The notes under the pieces: generated by a model
Told to the model about the DNA's origin: nothing
What the model saw: only the letters and a program-made list of their open reading frames with translations
Databases searched by the model: none
Position numbers and translations under genes: made by a program
Assembly (NCBI RefSeq): GCF_027887165.1
Contig: NC_077231.1
Coordinates: 193,242,334 to 193,306,333, forward strand
Direction of reading: 5' to 3'
Length of the DNA stretch: 64,000 nucleotides
From: Monodelphis domestica
Lineage: Eukaryota; Chordata; Mammalia; Didelphimorphia; Didelphidae
Shown: positions 59,341 to 64,000 of the stretch, piece after piece
Layout: the number at the start of each line of letters is the position of its first letter
Numbering within the stretch: position 1 is the first letter of the stretch

Positions 59341-61105
59341 CTGGTCATGGGTAGGACAAGCTAACTTAATAAAAATGACCATGCTACCCAAATTAATTTA
59401 TTTATTTAGTGCCATACCCATCAAACTTCCAAAATACTTTTTTACTGAATTAAAAAAAAAAACATAACAAAGTTCATTTGGAAGAACAAAAGAGCAATGA
59501 TATCCAGGAAAATAATGAAAAAAAATGCAATGGAAGGTTGCCTTGCAGTACCAGATCTCAAACTATACAATAAAGCAGTGGTTATCAAAACAATTTGGTA
59601 CTGGATTAGAGACAGAAAGGAGGATCAGTGGAATATACTTGGGGCAAGTGACCTCAGCAAGACAGTCTATGACAAGCCCAAAGATCCCAACTTTTGGGAT
59701 GAAAACCCACTTTTTGATAAAAAAAAACTGCTGGGAAAATTGGAAGACAGTGTGGGAGAGATTAGACTTGGATCAACACCTCACACCCTACACCAAGATA
59801 AACTCAGAATGGGTGAATGACTTGAACATAAAGAAGGAAACTATAAATAAATTAGGTGAACACAGAATAGTATACATGTCAGACCTTTGGGAAGGGAAAG
59901 AGTTTAAAACCAAACAAGACTTAGATAGAGTCACAAAAAGTAAAATCAATAATTTTGATTACATCAAATTAAAAAGGTTTTGTACAAACAAAACCAATGT
60001 AAGCAAAATTAGAAGGGAAGCAACAAATTGGGAAACAATCTTCATAACAAAAACCTCTGACAAAGGTCTAATTACTCAAATTTATAAAGAGCTATATCAA
60101 TTGTACAAAAAAACAAGCCATTCTCCAATTGATAAATGGACAAGGGACATGGATAGGCAGTTTTCAGATAAAGAAATCAAAACTATTAATAAGCACATGA
60201 AGAAGTGTTCTAAATCTCTTATAACCAAAGAGATGCAAATCAAAACAACTCTGAGGTACCTTCTCACACCTAGCAGATTGGCTATCATGACAGCAAAGGA
60301 AAGTAATGAATGCTGGAGGGGATGTGGCAAAGTTGGGACATGAATTCATTGCTGGTGGAGTTGGGAATTGATCTAACCATTCTGGAGGGCAATTTGGAAC
60401 TATGCCCAAAGGGTGATAAAAGACTGTCTGCCCTTTGACCCAGCCATAGCACTGCTGGGTTTGTACCCCAAAGAGATAATAATGAAAAAGACTTGTACAA
60501 GAATATTCATAGCTGTACTTTTTGTGGTGGCAAAAATTTGGAAAATGAGTGGATGCCCTTCAATTGGGGAATGGCTGAACAAATTGTGGTATCTGTTGGT
60601 GATGGAATACTATTGTGCTCAAAGGAATAATGAAGTGGAGGAATTCCATGGGAACCAGAACAACCTCCAGGAAGTGATGCCAAGGGAAAGGAGCAGAACC
60701 AGGAGAACACTGTACACAAAGACAGATACACTGTGGTACAATTGAATGTAAGGGACTTCTCCATTAGTGGCAATGCAGTGATCCTGAACAACCGGAAGGG
60801 ATCTATGAGAAAGAACACTTTCCACATTCAGAGGAAAAACAATGGGAGTAGAAACACAGAAGAAAAACAACTGATTGAATACATGGGTTTAGGGGATATG
60901 GCTGTGGATGTAGACTAAATGAACATCCTAATGCAAACACCAACAACATGGAAATGAGTTCTGATCAAGGACACATGTAATACCCAGTGGAATTTCGTGC
61001 CAGCTATGGGAGGGGTGGGTGGAGGGGAGGGGGGAATAGAATGTGATTTTTTTAACCAAGGAATAATGTTTGCAATTGACCAAATAAAAATTTAAAAAAA
61101 AGAAA
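59341..61105 (+). mobile_element. 5'-truncated L1, sense, with TSD
   Basis: The copy begins within ORF2 at ctggtcatgggtaggacaag, where the full-length L1 has the segment just after the RT palm, and ends in an A-rich tail. Direct repeats gatatgcatattaa (59327-59340) and gatatgcatgttag (61106-61119) differ at two bases. The reading frame is LSKQFGTGLE, then KINSEWVNDLNIKKETINKL, CWRGCGKVGT and LYTKTDTLWYN. At least two frame breaks are present. It is older than the L1 at 11528 but much younger than that at 6795. It lies antisense to SLC13A1. Confidence 0.92.
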
Positions 61106-61439
61106 GATATGCATGTTAGTTGCACAGGATAGATAGATGTAGATGGGCTGTGATCTTCACTAGGGGCAAATCCTGAACTGATAAAATGACAAGTTAATTT
61201 GAATATTCAAGAGTATTATCTTCAACTATATCCTATTTCTCATCTGCATAATTGATTACAAAGACCTATCCATTTCTACTTCTATAATATCTCACATATT
61301 TGTTCACTTGCTATCTTCCAAGTGATAGTAACCTAATACACTCCATCTCTATGAACATGACATTCAAATCTATATATTCAATCCACATCTTTCTCCTGAG
61401 TTCCAATCCCTCATCACTAACTGACCTGGTAGTAATTAG

Positions 61440-61722
61440 GAAATTAGTAATTGTTGGTGTCCAATTGTTTTAGTGACCTCTGACATTTTATGACTTCATT
61501 TGGGTCTTGGCAAAGATACTGGCGATTCTGGGAAAAGAAACTGAAGAGATTTGCTATTTTCTTCTCCAGATTATTTTATAAAAGAGGAGTTGAAATAAAC
61601 AGGTTTAAATGACTTGTCCAGAATCACAGAGCTAGTGTCTGAGGCCAGATTTGAACTTGGGTAGATGAGTCTTCTTGACTCCAGGACTAGCACACTATCG
61701 CATGAGCCACCTAGTTGATCCA
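61440..61722 (-). repeat. Mar1 SINE, antisense, full length
   Basis: 'tgacttcatttgggtcttgg', 'caaagatactggcgattctg', 'gacttgtccagaatcacaga' and 'catgagccacctagttg' cover the whole element in reverse. Confidence 0.85.
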
Positions 61723-62552
61723 GATTAGAATATAATACTGGTAATTGGCAACTTAATATCTCATGGGAAGTTTAAATTAAATGTGTCCCAAGCATTATCT
61801 AACACACACATACACCCACACCCGACTTTTCTATCTAATTTTCTTGTTACTATCAAGGATAATTATCATTCTTCCAATTGCCCAGGATTTTGACCTCAGA
61901 ATAATCCATGATTCTGCCTTCTCTTTTGATCTCCTATATCTAGTTAATTGAATAATAATATTGCTTCTACCTCCACAATATCTTTGAAATCAGTTCTCTT
62001 CACTTGTATGACTGCTGTTCTAGTTCAAGTCAATACCTTTCACTTGGTTAATAACAAAAATTTCCTAGTTTCCTTGCTTCAAATTTCTCCCTTCTCTAAT
62101 TCATCTTTCATATAGCTATCAAACTGATATTCCCAAAGCATAAGTTTGACAGAGTTAGTCCTCTGTTAAAGAAGCTCCAATGTCTCCCAATTACCTTTAA
62201 AATCAAATACAAATTCCTTTTTTTCATAATTTAAAGTCCTTTACATAGCTCCAACCTGCTTCCTGACACATTCTTCTTCTAACCTCCCATATGCACAAAG
62301 ACATTAATTCTTTCAGGTACTATGGACCAAAATGGTCAATGTTATTTCTTGCCACACATGACATGTCATCTCCAGTCTTAGAGACCCTGCAGGAGTTGTT
62401 CCTGAGGCCAAAAAAGCCTAGAATGCATTTTCTTCACCTCTTAAAAATTCTAATTTCCTTTAAAACTTAGATTACTTCCTATGTAAGACCTTTCCTGATC
62501 CCAATACATGTACTCTGTTGACAGTAGTTCTCCAAAAAGATTATTTTGATTT

Positions 62553-62756
62553 ACTTTTTTTTCCCTAAAAGCTTGCCTTTCATCTTAGAATTGATAATGT
62601 ATATCAGATCCAATACAGAAGAGAAATAAGGGCTAGGCAATAGGGGTTATTACTTGTGCAAGATTACACAGCTAGGAAGAGTTTGAGGCCACATTTGAAC
62701 TCAGGACTTTCCATCTCTCAGCCTAGATCTCAATCCACTGAGCCACCTAGTTGCCT
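62553..62756 (-). repeat. WSINE1/WALLSI-like SINE, antisense
   Basis: 'cttgcctttcatcttagaat', 'ctaggcaataggggttatta' and 'ctcaatccactgagccacct'. Confidence 0.8.
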
Positions 62757-63424
62757 CCTTTGATCTAGTTTTGTAAGGACTTATTTTCCCAATGGAATAT
62801 AAGCTCCTGAAGTGTATAAGAATTTCCTGGGGAATGAATAAATTATCTATTACCACATCCTGAAGGATCTCATTTAGAAATTTCTGCAAATTTCTCATTT
62901 ACTACATTGTATGATAAATTATATAAGTATCATATTTCCATAATATACTTAAAATTGCATAAGGGGCAGAGGCCAGATTTTACTTAAACTTTGTATCTCC
63001 CCTAGAATCTAGCATAGTGTTTTATACATAATAGTTTCTTAAGAAATGTGAAACTGAATTAAATAAATAAATCAAAGAATGAAAAGTTGCTGAATTGGAA
63101 ATTTTAGAACAAAATAAAAAATATTTCCTGTATCAGTGGCTCCTACATTTCATTTTGTACACTGTGATCCTCTATAATGAAGTTAGCTTGCTTGCTCTTT
63201 CATTTAGAGAGGCCCAGGCATTAACAAAAGCAAAATGGGGGCAGGAAGAGATAAGACAGCAAACTAGAGCCCAGAGGTCACCATACAAATTGGAACTGAG
63301 CTCCACTGGACAAACTGGCCTTCTCTTTTATCCCTCAGCCCCTGATAATGTCCTGAGCCATCATAAGGTAACAGAATTTGTCTCATTATTTGCCAGAACT
63401 CATTATACTATTCACTGATATCAT

Positions 63425-64000
63425 TAAATACTTTTTTAAAATAATATTTTATTTGATCATTTCCAAGCATTATTCATTAGAGACAAAGATCATTTTCTTT
63501 TCCTTCTCCCCCCCATAGCCGACGCGTGATTCCACTGTGTTCTCGATTCGAACCCATTGCCATGTTGTTAGTATTTGCATTAGAGTGTTCATTCAGAGTC
63601 TCTCCTCTGACATGTCCCCTCAACCCCTGTAGTCAGGCAGTTGCTTTTCCTCGGTGTTTCTACTTCCACAGTTTGTCCTCTGCTTATGGATAGTGTTTTT
63701 TAGATCCCTGCAGATTGTTCAGGGACATTGCATTGCCACTAATGGAGAAGTCCATTACGTTCGATTGTACCACAGTGTATCAGTCTCTGTGTACAATGTT
63801 CTCCTGGTTCTGCTCCTCTCACTCTGCATCACTTCCTGGAGGTCGTTCCAGTCTCCATGGAATTCCTCCACTTTATTATTCCTTTTAGCACAATAATATT
63901 CCATCACCAACAAATACCACAATTTGTCCAGCCATTCCCCAATTGAAGGGCATCCCCTTGTTTTCCAATTTTGGGCCACCACAAAGAGCGCAGCTATGAA
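63425..64000 (-). mobile_element. 3' end of a young L1, running past the window edge
   Basis: The poly(A)-side end is at about 63425. The ORF2 C-terminus reads, on the minus strand, MVAQNWKTRGCPSIGEWLDK and ends TETDTLWYNRT at 63755. CpG pairs survive in the 3' UTR (ccgacgcgtg near 63520), a sign of youth. The sequence is very close to that of the full-length L1 at 11528, and the open frame is unbroken as far as it can be seen. It is in the same orientation as SLC13A1. Confidence 0.9.

Larger units (their letters stand above)
61240..63060 (+). repeat. long L2 LINE, sense, interrupted by two SINEs
   Basis: Readable L2 phrases in order: 'cctgagttccaatccctcat', 'tactatcaaggataattatc', 'cttccaattgcccaggattt', 'gttaaagaagctccaatgtc', 'ctccaacctgcttcctgaca' and tail 'atctagcatagtgttttata'. 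A Mar1 SINE (61440-61722) and a WSINE1-like SINE (62553-62756) break it. Confidence 0.75.

Overview
This is marsupial nuclear DNA. Three things show it. There are several copies of marsupial-type CORE-SINEs: a Mar1-like type, and a WSINE1/WALLSI-like type whose tail reads 'ccttggaaccaatacacagtattgattctaagacggaaggtaaggg'-like in short pieces. There are L1 elements with the marsupial ORF1/ORF2 sequence. There are also abundant old L2, CR1/L3 and MIR-type remnants in AT-rich sequence. The WSINE1-like copies make an Australian (australidelphian) species more likely than an American one, but this is an inference.

The one host gene I can support is the 3' part of SLC13A1 (NaS1, the renal/intestinal sodium-sulfate cotransporter) on the minus strand. 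Nine coding exons lie, in transcript order, at 57754-57905, 45497-45616, 39408-39506, 37843-37944, 32559-32665, 30440-30549, 27598-27759, 23568-23705 and 21694-21831. Every junction has AG/GT splice dinucleotides and compatible phases. Together they give about 375 residues ending in a stop. From memory of the roughly 595-residue human protein, about 220 N-terminal residues (probably six exons) lie beyond base 64000.

Region by region: 1-3300 holds a possible solo LTR and a long decayed CR1/L3 fragment. 4570-11290 is a mosaic of SINEs, L1 pieces and an older unclassified repeat. 11528-17981 is a full-length, nearly intact L1 on the minus strand with a perfect 12-bp target-site duplication. 18000-21693 is the downstream flank and 3' UTR of SLC13A1. 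21694-57905 is the gene body: its introns carry SINEs, hAT remnants, a solo ERV LTR, an L1-related non-autonomous LINE, and a long GAAA/GA/GGGA/GGAA purine tract. 57906-64000 is a further intron with a 5'-truncated L1, a long L2 interrupted by two SINEs, and the start of another young L1 that runs out of the window.

I see no new gene system. The most useful observations are the near-intact L1 with its long G-rich spacer between the ORFs, the pair of copies of an unclassified repeat in which one copy preserves the empty sites of a SINE and a solo LTR in the other, and the 460-bp purine tract about 190 bp upstream of an SLC13A1 splice acceptor. Family names for repeats come from recognition by eye, not from a database search.
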